Assembly: GCF_002104765.1 (NCBI RefSeq)
Contig: NZ_NCXM01000013.1
Coordinates: 102,613 to 166,612 of the forward strand
DNA length: 64,000 bases
Source of the DNA: Mycolicibacterium vulneris
GTDB taxonomy: Bacteria; Actinomycetota; Actinomycetes; Mycobacteriales; Mycobacteriaceae
Direction: 5' to 3'
Part shown: in pieces, positions 17,136 through 25,602 of the stretch
Position numbering within the stretch: the first letter of the stretch is position 1
How the letters are laid out: the number at the start of each line of letters is the position of its first letter
Position numbers and translations under genes: made by a program
Notes under the pieces: generated by a model
Seen by the model: only the letters and a program-made list of their open reading frames with translations
What the model was told of the DNA's origin: nothing
Database searches by the model: none

Positions 17136-17921
17136 GTGTCGCCATTTCAGATGTTCCTCATATGCCTGGCCGGGCTGGGTGCCGGCGCGATCAACGCGCT
17201 GGTCGGGTCCGGCACCCTGATCACCTTCCCGACCCTGGTGGCGCTCGGCTATCCGCCGGTGACGGCCACCATGTCGAACGCGACGGGTCTGGTCGCGGGC
17301 AGCGTCTCGGGCACCTGGGGCTATCGCGCCGAGCTGCGCGGTCAGTGGGATCGGCTGCGGTGGCAGCTCCCGGCATCGCTGGCCGGTGCGGTGGTGGGCG
17401 CGTATCTGTTGTTGCATCTCCCCGAAAAGGTGTTCGCCGAGATCGTGCCGGTGCTGCTGGTGCTGGCGCTGGTGCTGGTGGTGATCGGGCCGCGAATCCA
17501 GGCGTGGACGGCTCGGCGCGCGGAGGAGGCGGGACGTTCACCCGAGCACGTCAGCCCGCGCCGGATGGTTGCGCTGGTGGTCGGCACCTTCGCCGTCGGC
17601 GTCTACGGCGGCTATTTCACCGCGGCGCAAGGCATCCTGCTGGTCGGCCTGATGGGTGCGCTGTTGCCGGAGTCGGTGCAGCGGATGAACGCGGCCAAGA
17701 ATCTGTTGGCTCTGGTGGTGAATGTGGTTGCCGCCGTTGCCTATACGTCAGTGGCGTTCGACCGGATCAGCTGGCCGGCCGCGGGTCTGATTGCGGCGGG
17801 CTCACTGGTCGGCGGGCTGCTCGGGGCGCGTTACGGGCGCCGGCTGTCGGGCGACGCGCTGCGCGCGATCATCGTGGTCGTCGGTTTGATCGGCCTGTAT
17901 CGCCTGCTCGCTGTTGCCTGA
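17136..17921 (+). CDS. TauE/SafE-family membrane transporter
   Basis: A 261-residue integral membrane protein with about eight hydrophobic segments and the family motif GAGAINALVGSGTLITFPTLVALG at the start, repeated in inverted form later (GGYFTAAQGILLVGLMG). The family exports sulfite, sulfonates or related organic anions, and the substrate here is unknown. The GTG at 17136 gives the full first helix; the ATG at 17151 is possible. It follows the mini-catalase by 66 bases and may belong to the same operon. Confidence 0.85.
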   Translation: MSPFQMFLICLAGLGAGAINALVGSGTLITFPTLVALGYPPVTATMSNATGLVAGSVSGTWGYRAELRGQWDRLRWQLPASLAGAVVGAYLLLHLPEKVFAEIVPVLLVLALVLVVIGPRIQAWTARRAEEAGRSPEHVSPRRMVALVVGTFAVGVYGGYFTAAQGILLVGLMGALLPESVQRMNAAKNLLALVVNVVAAVAYTSVAFDRISWPAAGLIAAGSLVGGLLGARYGRRLSGDALRAIIVVVGLIGLYRLLAVA

Positions 17922-17966
17922 CGAGAGACCTGGTACGGCAACGGGATTGACCTCGTCTGTCTTGGC

Positions 17967-19052
17967 TCAACTCAGCGTGGCCGCGGCGGCTTCGGTGATG
18001 ACATCCATCACCTCGCCGCGCTTGCGCCAGGCCCGCAGCTGACGCATCGCCCCGTTGCCGTCGGTTATGACACGGTCGAGTTCGTGGCGAACCCGGTCGT
18101 ATTCGCCCAGCGACTCCAGCGCGGGGCGCACCCGCTGCACAAGCGCCCCTAATTGTTCACCCGCCGGCACCGCGCCGCGGCCGTGGATCAAATCCATTGT
18201 GCGGCCGGATAGCCCGTCGTGTGCGGCCTTCCAGTACGCCGCGCGCAGCGCACCGGCCGGTAGCCGCCCAGCGTCATCGGGCGAGTCTAGCGCGGTCACC
18301 ACCGCCGCCCGGATCAGGGTGGCGAGCAGTACGGTCTCGGCGACGGTGGCGGGCACGTCGGCCACCCGGACCTCGACCGTCGGGAAGTCCGCGGAAGGGC
18401 GTACGTCCCAATAGATCATGTCCTTGTCCAGGATCACCCCGGCATCGACCAATCGGCGCACCGCGTCGTCGTACTCGTCGGGTGAGGCGAAGAACGGCGG
18501 CGCCCCGGCGGCGGGCCAGCGCCGCCACAGCACGCTGCGCCAGCTCGCGTAGCCGCTGTCCGCGTTGCGGTACACGCGCGAATTCGCCGACAGTGCAAGC
18601 AAAGACGGCAGCCACGGCCGCAGCCAATTGCTGACGTGGATGGCCGCGGCGCGATCGGGCACCTGCACGTGCACGTGGCATCCGCAGATGCCCTGTTCGT
18701 GGGCGATCATTCCGAACTCTTCGCCGATCCTGCGGTAGCGCGGGGTGTCGGTGACCGGAAACTCGTGCGGTGTGGTCGGCGGAAGCCCGCAGGCCAGCAG
18801 CTGGGCGCCGGCGGCCTCGGCGGCCTGCGCCGCGGAGCGCCGCAGCCGGCTCAGCTCCGCGCCGAGCTCGTCGCTGGTCGAAGCCACCTGCGAGGTGGTT
18901 TCCACCTGGCAACTGCTCAATTCGAGCTGCAGCTCGACGCCGTGCCGCTCGGCTTCCGCGGCCACCGCGGCGTTGTGCGGGGCGGGCGCGCCGGTCTGCG
19001 GATCGACGAGAAGGAATTCTTCCTCGGCACCAACGGTGGGATGGTCCCCCAT
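17967..19052 (-). CDS. YbdK-type carboxylate-amine ligase (glutamate-cysteine ligase 2 family)
   Basis: A 361-residue protein of the GCS2 family, matching the M. tuberculosis Rv0433 type. The N-terminal TVGAEEEFLLVDPQTG contains the acidic metal/ATP cluster. ICGCHVHVQVPD carries the paired His region, and SGYASWRSVLWRRWPAAG and VEVRVADVPATV are typical of the family. Members show weak gamma-glutamylcysteine ligase activity. Mycobacteria make mycothiol rather than glutathione, so the physiological product is unclear. The ATG at 19052 starts the conserved domain; the frame is open upstream but unlike the family. Confidence 0.85.
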   Translation of the reverse strand: MGDHPTVGAEEEFLLVDPQTGAPAPHNAAVAAEAERHGVELQLELSSCQVETTSQVASTSDELGAELSRLRRSAAQAAEAAGAQLLACGLPPTTPHEFPVTDTPRYRRIGEEFGMIAHEQGICGCHVHVQVPDRAAAIHVSNWLRPWLPSLLALSANSRVYRNADSGYASWRSVLWRRWPAAGAPPFFASPDEYDDAVRRLVDAGVILDKDMIYWDVRPSADFPTVEVRVADVPATVAETVLLATLIRAAVVTALDSPDDAGRLPAGALRAAYWKAAHDGLSGRTMDLIHGRGAVPAGEQLGALVQRVRPALESLGEYDRVRHELDRVITDGNGAMRQLRAWRKRGEVMDVITEAAAATLS

Positions 19053-19074
19053 GAGCCGATTACGGCCCGAGGAT

Positions 19075-19512
19075 CTACCAGCGGGCGGCCGCGGACAGCG
19101 CGGAGTCGACGGTGGGGTAGATCGGCAACACGCTGCCAAGACCACACGCGTCGACGATGCGCTCGACGATCGTCTCGCAGCTCACCAGGCGCAGGTCGAT
19201 GTCGCGGTCGCGGCAGCCCTTGGCCTCTTCGGCCAGCACCGCGAAGGCGCAGCAGCCCATGAAGTCGAGCCCGGTGACGTCGACGACGAAGAAGCCGGGC
19301 GCGGTGACGCCGCTGGCCGCCTCGCGCACCAGGTGGCGCCAGGTGTCCTCGTTGCAGGCGTCGATCTCGCCCCCGGCGTAGATCACCACCGACGGGCCGC
19401 TGCGATCCGCGGTCGCCCGCAGCGTGGAGTTGGGGTCGCCGAGCTCGTAGACGAGTTTGGTGCTCAACGTCAGATGACTGGTGGGCATCGCTTCAACAAT
19501 GGCGGAATTCAT
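19075..19512 (-). CDS. STAS-domain anti-sigma factor antagonist-like protein
   Basis: A 145-residue single STAS domain. Strands and helices follow the SpoIIAA pattern: VVIYAGGEIDACNEDTWRHLVRE, then FFVVDVTGLDFMGCCAFAVL, then IVDACGLGSVLPIY. Where regulated family members have the phosphorylated Ser (D-S-S-G type), this one reads G-C-C, so control by a serine kinase looks lost or altered. The start ATG at 19512 has AGGGGGTCC before it. No partner anti-sigma kinase is adjacent. It ends only 22 bases from the YbdK start and may be cotranscribed with it. Confidence 0.8.
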   Translation of the reverse strand: MNSAIVEAMPTSHLTLSTKLVYELGDPNSTLRATADRSGPSVVIYAGGEIDACNEDTWRHLVREAASGVTAPGFFVVDVTGLDFMGCCAFAVLAEEAKGCRDRDIDLRLVSCETIVERIVDACGLGSVLPIYPTVDSALSAAARW

Positions 19513-19569
19513 GGTGGACCCCCTGATCGACAAACGCCCCGAGGCGCCCCGATGGATGCCCGTCCTAAT

Positions 19570-19633
19570 GTCTGAAGACAGACTGTTCGCGGATGTGAAT
19601 CTCTTTTCTATAACGAGACAGGGCGGTCTGTCT
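19570..19633. promoter_or_regulatory. Two palindromes, candidate TetR operators
   Basis: Between the divergent STAS and TetR genes lie GTCTG-N4-CAGAC (19570-19583) and AGACAG-N6-CTGTCT (19616-19633). Both use the same AGAC/GTCT half-site. Their position is what an autoregulating TetR protein would need. Confidence 0.5.
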
Positions 19634-19667
19634 ACCGGCGGGGGCCTAAGAGTACGTTAAGTCCTGT

Positions 19668-20284
19668 ATGACAACCCGGATGTCGGAGCACCCACCGCGT
19701 CGCCTCGCGAACGCGTACTGACTGCCGCGTACGAGCTGTTCAGCCGGCGTGGTATCCGCGCGGTGGGCACCGACGAAGTGATCGCACGGGCCGGTGTCGC
19801 CAGGGCGACGCTGTACCGCCATTTCGCGACGAAGAATGACCTGGTAGTGGCCGTGCTGGTGCGCCGCGAGGAGCTCTGGACCCGCGGCTTGATCGAGGAG
19901 CAGTCGCGCCAGCGCGGCAACACCCCCGAGGAACAGTTGCTGGCGATCTTCGACGTCATGCACGACTGGTTCCGGCTCAGCGACCGCTACGAGGGTTGCT
20001 CGTTCATCAATGTTCTGTTCGAGGTGGGACCCGATCACCCGGCCGGTCAGGCCTGCATCACCCACATCGACCACGTCCGCGACATCGTGCGGCGCCGCGC
20101 CGTTGCGGCCGGCTTGACCGATGTCGAGGAATTCGCCTCGTCCTGGCACATTCTGATGAAGGGCGCGATCGTTCTGGCCGCCGTCGGGGACCTGGACGCC
20201 GCGCTGCGCGCAAGAAAAATGGCCCGCTTTCTGATCGATGAACACCGGCCGCCGTCAGCCGCGGACACCGGCGAGGCCGTCTAG
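19668..20284 (+). pseudogene. TetR-family regulator with a frameshift at its N terminus
   Basis: The main frame encodes a complete TetR protein: RERVLTAAYELFSRRGIRAVGTDEVIARAGVARATLYRHFATKNDL is the HTH domain, followed by a ligand domain to the stop at 20284. No ATG, GTG or TTG opens this frame before the HTH. The only good start, the ATG at 19668, is out of frame and stops after 17 codons. One extra C in the ACCCGG run near 19675 would join them to give MTTPDVGAPTASPRERVL. So this is either a one-base inactivating deletion or a sequencing error. Two palindromes upstream look like its operators. Confidence 0.7.
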
Positions 20285-20950
20285 TCAGACGGTGTCGGAC
20301 GCGCCTGCGCCGGTCTTGCGGTAATGCTCGGCCTCCAATTCCGCAATCATCCGGGATGTGCGTTCCCGCAACAGGATTGCAGCGGTCAGCCCGCCCACGA
20401 CGGCGATCACCAAGCCGATCCAGGAGAACCGTTCCAGCCAGCGTTCGGCGGCCATGCCGGCGAAGTACACCAACGCGGTCGTGCCGCCCGCCCAGCAGAT
20501 GGCGCCCGAGACGTTGGCTGCCAGGAACCGCGGGTAGTGCATCTTCAGCGCCCCCGCCAGCGGGCCGGCCAAGATTCGTAGCAGCGCGATGAAGCGGCCC
20601 AGAAAGACGGCGCGAACGCCCCAGCGGTTGAACAACTTTTCGGCGAGCGCGATATGCCCGGGCCCGAAATGCTTCGGGAACCGTCGGCCCAGCCGGTCGA
20701 AAAGCGGCATGCCGAACCGGCGGCCGATCGCGTAGCCGATCGAATCGCCGCTCACCGCGCCGAGCACCGCGGCGACGCCGACCCCGACCGGATTGACGGC
20801 CAGGTCATGGTGCGACGACATCAGCGCCGCCGTGACCAGCACGATCTCACCAGGCAGGGGGATGCCCAGGCTCTCGATCCCCACCACGCCGCCGACCACC
20901 AGGTAGACCGCGAGCGGCGGAATCGAGTGCAGCAAGGGCTCCAGATTCAT
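20285..20950 (-). CDS. DedA-family membrane protein
   Basis: A 221-residue multi-pass membrane protein of the DedA/SNARE-associated family. Typical motifs are ESLGIPLPGEIVLVTAALM near the start, GDSIGYAIGRRFG with the conserved acidic residue, and FLGRFIALLRILAGPLAGAL with the essential Arg. These proteins help recycle lipid carriers such as undecaprenyl phosphate and maintain the proton motive force. The gene converges on the TetR gene with no gap between stops. The C-terminal cytoplasmic tail is charged. Confidence 0.88.
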   Translation of the reverse strand: MNLEPLLHSIPPLAVYLVVGGVVGIESLGIPLPGEIVLVTAALMSSHHDLAVNPVGVGVAAVLGAVSGDSIGYAIGRRFGMPLFDRLGRRFPKHFGPGHIALAEKLFNRWGVRAVFLGRFIALLRILAGPLAGALKMHYPRFLAANVSGAICWAGGTTALVYFAGMAAERWLERFSWIGLVIAVVGGLTAAILLRERTSRMIAELEAEHYRKTGAGASDTV

Positions 20951-20986
20951 GCGTCCAGGATGCCTGACCGGCCGCGGATCCGTGCC

Positions 20987-21850
20987 TCAAGGTGTGCGCT
21001 TGAACTCGCTCGGGGTGTCCAGCCCCTCCAGCCGCGGGCGTTTGGGTTCGCGCCCGTCGTACGATGACAGGCCGCGCAGCCGCCGCCAGATCCACGGGAA
21101 GAAGCTCTCCTGCGTCCAGCGCAACTGCTCGAACGTGCCCGCCGCGAAGGAACGTTGCATGGGATTCAGACCGCCGCACGCCCAATCATGGCTGCTGTCA
21201 GGCAAATTGAGTGCCTCGGCGGCCGCGGCGGCGAACAGCATGTGGCCCTTGGTGGACGCGTGCACCCGATCGATGGCCCAGGTGTCCAACTCGCGCATCG
21301 ACGGCGCGTTGTACAGGTCGACGAGCCGAAACCCGTAGCGGTGAGCCGCCGCGCTGATGGCCCCGTTGATCCGGGCCAGCCGCCCCGCCACCAGCCGGCC
21401 CAGCGGCAGGAACTGGGCGACATTCGGGAAGGTCGTCGTCACCACCGTCGCGCCCGAGTCGGCCAGCGCGGCGTAGATGTGCTCGAGGTCGGCCAGGGCG
21501 GGCGCGAAGGATCGCCCGGGCTGAATGACGTCGTTCATGCCAGCGCAGACGGTGATCAGGTCCGGCCGCATCGCCAGCGCCTGCGGAAGCTGCTCGGTGA
21601 GCACGTGGCTGATCCGTTTTCCGCGGATCGCGAGATTGGCGTATTGCAGGCCGGGATACAGCGAATCGACCATCATCGCCAACCGATCGGCGAATCCGAG
21701 CAGGCCGACGGTGTCGTCGCCGTCCCACAGGCCCTCGGTCTGGCTGTCACCAATGGCCACGTAACGGCGGTATCCAGCGTGAATAGCCCCGCTCACGATG
21801 CCGAGAATAATAGCTATCCTCCGAATCCGGACCTTGTGAAAACGCAGCAT
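20987..21850 (-). CDS. SGNH/GDSL-type hydrolase
   Basis: A 287-residue esterase-fold protein. Block I reads YVAIGDSQTEG with the nucleophilic Ser, block III GMNDVIQPG holds the oxyanion Asn, and the catalytic Asp-His pair lies in AIDRVHASTKGH. A short hydrophobic stretch (IAIILGIVSGAIHAG) at the start may anchor or export it, so action at the envelope is possible. The substrate is unknown; an acyl ester is likely from the fold. I chose the ATG at 21850, although the frame continues upstream to 22027, because the upstream part overlaps the divergent permease gene. Confidence 0.82.
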   Translation of the reverse strand: MLRFHKVRIRRIAIILGIVSGAIHAGYRRYVAIGDSQTEGLWDGDDTVGLLGFADRLAMMVDSLYPGLQYANLAIRGKRISHVLTEQLPQALAMRPDLITVCAGMNDVIQPGRSFAPALADLEHIYAALADSGATVVTTTFPNVAQFLPLGRLVAGRLARINGAISAAAHRYGFRLVDLYNAPSMRELDTWAIDRVHASTKGHMLFAAAAAEALNLPDSSHDWACGGLNPMQRSFAAGTFEQLRWTQESFFPWIWRRLRGLSSYDGREPKRPRLEGLDTPSEFKRTP

Positions 21851-21917
21851 CGTCCTGCCGTGGCTGCGGACCACCCAGGGCGCGCTTCGGGCCGGCTTTG
21901 GTCTAGCGTCATGGATC

Positions 21918-23003
21918 ATGGCGAAGCCATTGCCGGTCAAGGCAATTGGGACGTTGCAACGTGCGGATGTCGCATTAGGCGTTTTGGTCGCATCGGCGGT
22001 GTTCGTGACCGGACTGCTCTGGGCCAAGTGGATGCCCTATGTGAGCAAGGCCGTGAGCGCCGGGCGCACCCATCATTGGTCCGGCCGCAACATCTTGACA
22101 GTGGGTTCGGTACACGCCGGCGACAGCCCTTCGTGGCATGCCGCCGCGACGTTCTTCCACGCGTACTGGTCATCGATATGGCCGGCCCTGTTGGTGGCAT
22201 TGCTGATCAGCGCGTCGGTGCAAGCGTTGTTGCCGCGCTCATGGCTGCCGCGAGCCTTGAACCGCTGCCATCCGATCTCGAGCGCGCTTGCCGGCGGGGC
22301 CGCCGGCATGCCGTCGATGATGTGCACGTGCTGCGCCGCGCCGGTGGCCGTGACGTTGCGCCGCAACGGCGTCACTTCGCCCGCGGCCGTCGCGTACTGG
22401 CTGGGCAATCCGCTGCTGAATCCGGCGGTGATCGTCTTCCTGTCCTTCGTCGCTCCCTGGCAGTGGGCGCTGACCAGAGTGGTTGTCGGTGTCGCCACGG
22501 TGCTTGCGGTCGCGGCGTCGGTGGCGCTGGTTACTCGCGCCGACGGCAGCCCGCCTCCGGTGACCGCGGCGATCGAATCGCCAGGTGCGCGCGAGCCGGC
22601 GGGGCGCCGGTTCGGGCGAGCGCTGCTGGGCCTGTGCGTGTTCTTGTTGCCGGAGTACGCAATCCTGGTGCTTCTGGTCGGCGCGTGTCGCGGCTGGCTG
22701 CTCACACTCGCTCAGCCGGTGCACCATGGCTTGCTGCAGGGCCTCGTCATGGTCGTACTCGCCGCGATCGTCGGCACTCTCCTCGTCATTCCGACGGCCG
22801 GCGAAATCCCGGTGCTACAGAGCCTGGCGTTGCTCGGGGCCTCGTCGGGAATGCTCGGTGCGTTCTTGATCACCCTTCCCGCCGTCAGCATCCCGGGTGC
22901 GGCGATGGTCGCCCGCAGCTTCGGCTGGAAGGCCATCGCGGCCAGCACTGGCGTCGTGATGGCCGCGGGATTACTGGGCGCGATCATGCTGAGCCTGCTC
23001 TGA
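21918..23003 (+). CDS. Predicted permease (DUF318/ArsP-like)
   Basis: A 361-residue membrane protein with about eight to ten hydrophobic helices in two halves. Each half carries a conserved loop: GAAGMPSMMCTCCAAPVAVTLRR in the first, with three clustered cysteines, and TAGEIPVLQSLALLGASSGM in the second. The cysteine cluster resembles permeases that export organoarsenicals or soft metals, but the substrate is not fixed. The ATG at 21918 lies 67 bases from the divergent SGNH gene. Confidence 0.78.
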   Translation: MAKPLPVKAIGTLQRADVALGVLVASAVFVTGLLWAKWMPYVSKAVSAGRTHHWSGRNILTVGSVHAGDSPSWHAAATFFHAYWSSIWPALLVALLISASVQALLPRSWLPRALNRCHPISSALAGGAAGMPSMMCTCCAAPVAVTLRRNGVTSPAAVAYWLGNPLLNPAVIVFLSFVAPWQWALTRVVVGVATVLAVAASVALVTRADGSPPPVTAAIESPGAREPAGRRFGRALLGLCVFLLPEYAILVLLVGACRGWLLTLAQPVHHGLLQGLVMVVLAAIVGTLLVIPTAGEIPVLQSLALLGASSGMLGAFLITLPAVSIPGAAMVARSFGWKAIAASTGVVMAAGLLGAIMLSLL

Positions 23004-23043
23004 CTGAGGCAAATTTCTGCGGCGCCGCGAGTACCGTCATGTC

Positions 23044-23832
23044 ATGCAGAAGAAGCGCGAGCCCGTCGCCGATTCGCTTGCGCCGCAGTATCCGATCGAG
23101 TCGGTCGACAACGCGCTCAAGCTGTTGCTGCTGTTGGGTGAACGGCCCCAGATCCGGTTGAGCGAGGCGACCCGCTATCTGGGCGTGGCGTCGTCGACCG
23201 CGCATCGCTTGCTGGCGATGCTGGCTTATCGCGGGTTCGTCCGCCAGGATCCGGTGTCCAAGGCCTATCTGCCCGGTCCCTCGTTGACCGGTGTCGCGTT
23301 CGCGATCTTCGGCCGCATCGACATCGCGCGATCCGCCGCGCCCGTCATGCGCAGCCTCAGCGAACAACTGCGCGAAACGGTGCACGTCGGCATGCTCGAC
23401 GGCGCCAGCGTCCGCTTTGTCGCCGCCGTGGAGGGGCCGGCGGCGGTGCGGGTGGCGTCGCGGCTGGGCCGTGCCATGCCGGCCCACTGCACCTCGACGG
23501 GCAAGGTCATGCTGGCCCAGTTGCCGCAACCGGAGCTGCGCGCGCTGCTGCCGCGCGAGCAGCTGAAGCGCATCACCTCGCATTCGATCGGCAGCCGTAC
23601 CGAGTTGGAAGCCGAGCTCGCCGGCATCCGCGAGCGCGGCTACGCCACCAACCGGGAAGAGAGTGAGGAAGGCGTCGCGTCGGTCGCCGTGCCGATCCCG
23701 ACCCGTGCGCCAGGGCTGCGGCTCGCGCTCAACGCCGCCGCGCCGCAAAACCGGCTTGCGGCCTCCCGGTATCCCGCAGTGGCCGCCGCACTTATGGCCG
23801 CCGCCAAAGAGATTGGCGATCAGCTCGGCTGA
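23044..23832 (+). CDS. IclR-family transcriptional regulator
   Basis: A 262-residue regulator with an N-terminal winged HTH (IESVDNALKLLLLLGERPQI, LGVASSTAHRLLAMLAYRGFV) and a GAF-like effector domain (VRFVAAVEGPAAVRVASRLG, MPAHCTSTGKVMLA, YATNREESEEGVASVAVPI). IclR proteins commonly govern aromatic acid catabolism, including phthalate and protocatechuate genes. It converges on the dioxygenase operon, overlapping its last gene by 13 bases, and is the obvious candidate controller of the operon and of pcaHGB. The effector is predicted, not shown. Confidence 0.88.
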   Translation: MQKKREPVADSLAPQYPIESVDNALKLLLLLGERPQIRLSEATRYLGVASSTAHRLLAMLAYRGFVRQDPVSKAYLPGPSLTGVAFAIFGRIDIARSAAPVMRSLSEQLRETVHVGMLDGASVRFVAAVEGPAAVRVASRLGRAMPAHCTSTGKVMLAQLPQPELRALLPREQLKRITSHSIGSRTELEAELAGIRERGYATNREESEEGVASVAVPIPTRAPGLRLALNAAAPQNRLAASRYPAVAAALMAAAKEIGDQLG

Positions 23833-24548
23833 TCTGCAAGGCGTGCCACCTCGTTGCGCCAGGCTGCCTCGGCGGTGAACGCGGGCCCCAGGTCCGGCAG
23901 GTCCTCCCAGTCCGCGTCGTCAATGTCACGCAGGGTGCCGCCGGCCGCGCGCACCCGCAACGACATCCGGGCCAGGGCGTCGAGGCTGATCGCCTGCAGT
24001 ACCGCCTGCTGCACGGTGCCGGCGGCGCTGGTGATTCCGTGCCCGCGGCAGACCACCACCGGCCGCCCGCGCATCGCCGCCACCATTTCCTTGCCCAGCC
24101 GCGAATTCCGGATCAGCACCGCGCGTTCGTAGACGGGCACACCGCCGCGCGCCAGCCAGGCGCCGGGAATGTCATGGGCGCCGTAGATCGGCCGGATCGT
24201 GATGCCCGCCAGATCGGCGGCGACCACGTCCGGGGGATGCAGGTGCGCGACGGCGACCTGCCCCGGGTCTGCCAGCATGGTCTCGACATGGATCGGCAGT
24301 TCGTTGGGAACGCGATACCCGTCGAGTTCGCCCGGGGCACCGGCGGTGCCGTCGAATCTGATCAGCCGGATGTCGTCGGCCCGGGTGAAGGCCACGCCTC
24401 TGTCGGCCTCGCTTCGGCAGCGCACCAGCAGGCGCTCGTCGTCGACCCGCAGGCTCAGGTGGCCGAGGATGCCGTCGACCAGTCCGCGCGCCGCAGCGAC
24501 GCGGCAACCCTGCGCCACCAGGGCGCGCTGCTGATCCAGGTCCGTCAT
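23820..24548 (-). CDS. Class II aldolase/adducin-family protein, probable dihydroxy-aromatic acid decarboxylase
   Basis: A 242-residue metal-dependent enzyme. The family's zinc site is visible as VAHLHPP (two His) and CRGHGITSAAG (third His), with the acidic residue in PIHVETMLAD. In Gram-positive phthalate pathways a member of this family (PhtC/PadC) decarboxylates 3,4-dihydroxyphthalate to protocatechuate. The position after the dihydrodiol dehydrogenase and near protocatechuate 3,4-dioxygenase fits that step. A sugar-phosphate aldolase role is less likely in this setting. It overlaps the upstream gene by 4 bp (ATGA). Confidence 0.78.
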   Translation of the reverse strand: MTDLDQQRALVAQGCRVAAARGLVDGILGHLSLRVDDERLLVRCRSEADRGVAFTRADDIRLIRFDGTAGAPGELDGYRVPNELPIHVETMLADPGQVAVAHLHPPDVVAADLAGITIRPIYGAHDIPGAWLARGGVPVYERAVLIRNSRLGKEMVAAMRGRPVVVCRGHGITSAAGTVQQAVLQAISLDALARMSLRVRAAGGTLRDIDDADWEDLPDLGPAFTAEAAWRNEVARLADQPS

Positions 24549-25339
24549 CGCGGTGCGCCCAACCCGAATCCGCCGTCGGGACGGACGGTTTCGCCGGTGA
24601 TCCCGCGGGACCGCTCGGACGCCAGGAACACGTAACTCCACGCGTGGTCCTCGCCGGTGAGCGCGACGTGCAGGGGGGTACGCGCGGCGACGTCCCGGGC
24701 GCGGTCCGGGCTGTCGTCCAGGCGCGTCTCGTCGAGCCCCAGGCTGGACAGGCCGCGCAGGTCGGTGTTGAGGGTGCCGCCGGGTGCCACGCCGTTGACC
24801 CGGATGTCCGGCGCCAGTTCGTGCGCCAACGCCGAGACCAGTCCGCGCACCGCGAATTTCGACGACACGTAGAGCACGCCGCCGCGCCCGGGATAGAACG
24901 ATGACGCGGACTCCGTCAGCACGATCGAGGAGCCCCGCGCGCGTCGCAGCGCCGGGAGCGCGGCCTTCGCCGACTGCAGATGGCTCAGCACGTTGGTGCG
25001 AAACATCTCGTCAAACGCATCGGGGAGAGCGTCGGCCTCGATGTCGCCCACCCCGTGGTAGAAGTCGAAGACGCCGACACAGTTGACCAGGGTGTCCAGC
25101 CCGCCGAAGGCGTCCACCGCCGCGGCGACGGCGCGGTCGTTGGACTCGTGGGTGGTGGCGTCACCCTCGACCACCGGCACCTGCGGCAACTGCTGGCGCA
25201 ACGCGTCGCACTTGCGCGGATCACGTTCCAGCACAGCGATATTCGCTCCCTCGGCACCAAAAGCCGCCACCACGGCCCGGCCGATTCCCGAACCGGCGCC
25301 CACGATGAGGGCGCGCTTACCCTCCAGCCAGCCGGTCAC
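24545..25339 (-). CDS. SDR dehydrogenase, probable cis-dihydrodiol dehydrogenase
   Basis: A 264-residue short-chain dehydrogenase: cofactor loop VGAGSGIGRAVV, acidic VLERD favouring NAD, NCVGVFDFYHGVGD, and the catalytic Ser (TESASSFYPGRGG) with YVSSKFA. The NCVGVFD(F)Y segment and the loop after it resemble BphB/PhtB-type cis-dihydrodiol dehydrogenases, which rearomatise the product of ring-hydroxylating dioxygenases. The GTG at 25339 overlaps the preceding stop by 4 bp. The frame runs on upstream to 25459, but that part overlaps the 88-residue gene and is unlike the family. Confidence 0.85.
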   Translation of the reverse strand: MTGWLEGKRALIVGAGSGIGRAVVAAFGAEGANIAVLERDPRKCDALRQQLPQVPVVEGDATTHESNDRAVAAAVDAFGGLDTLVNCVGVFDFYHGVGDIEADALPDAFDEMFRTNVLSHLQSAKAALPALRRARGSSIVLTESASSFYPGRGGVLYVSSKFAVRGLVSALAHELAPDIRVNGVAPGGTLNTDLRGLSSLGLDETRLDDSPDRARDVAARTPLHVALTGEDHAWSYVFLASERSRGITGETVRPDGGFGLGAPR

Positions 25340-25602
25340 GGCTGAGCTTCGCTCTCGTCGGGCAGCAGTGGCGCATGGGAATTGCCGACCATGGCGGCCA
25401 GCGTACGGGGGTTCTGCCATGTCAATGCCTCGACCTCGAGCGCGTCCAGGGTGATCCACTGCCCGGACCTGGGCGCGCTGATCAGCAAGCGCGATCCGTT
25501 GCGCGTGTCGACCCGGCGCACCACGACCTCGGTGAATTCGTTTGCGACGCTGATCGCTTCGCCGACTGAGCCGTCGAGCAGCCGCTGCAGTTCATCGTTC
25601 AC
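25336..25602 (-). CDS. Unknown 88-residue protein inside dioxygenase operon
   Basis: A small cysteine-free protein with a beta-rich centre (TEVVVRRVDTRNGSRLLISA, SGQWITLDALEVEALTWQNP). It is coupled by 4-bp overlaps to the beta subunit before it and the dehydrogenase after it, so it must be made in step with them. It occupies the place where related operons carry a Rieske ferredoxin, but it has no Cys or His pairs to bind a cluster. It could be a small accessory or chaperone-like protein. I do not recognise the family. Confidence 0.75.
   Translation of the reverse strand: MNDELQRLLDGSVGEAISVANEFTEVVVRRVDTRNGSRLLISAPRSGQWITLDALEVEALTWQNPRTLAAMVGNSHAPLLPDESEAQP

Noticed and set aside
15270..17417. 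Long minus-strand open frame of over 700 codons
   Set aside because: It runs antisense to the SDR and mini-catalase genes, has no family features or ribosome-binding site, and arises from high GC3 in the real genes.
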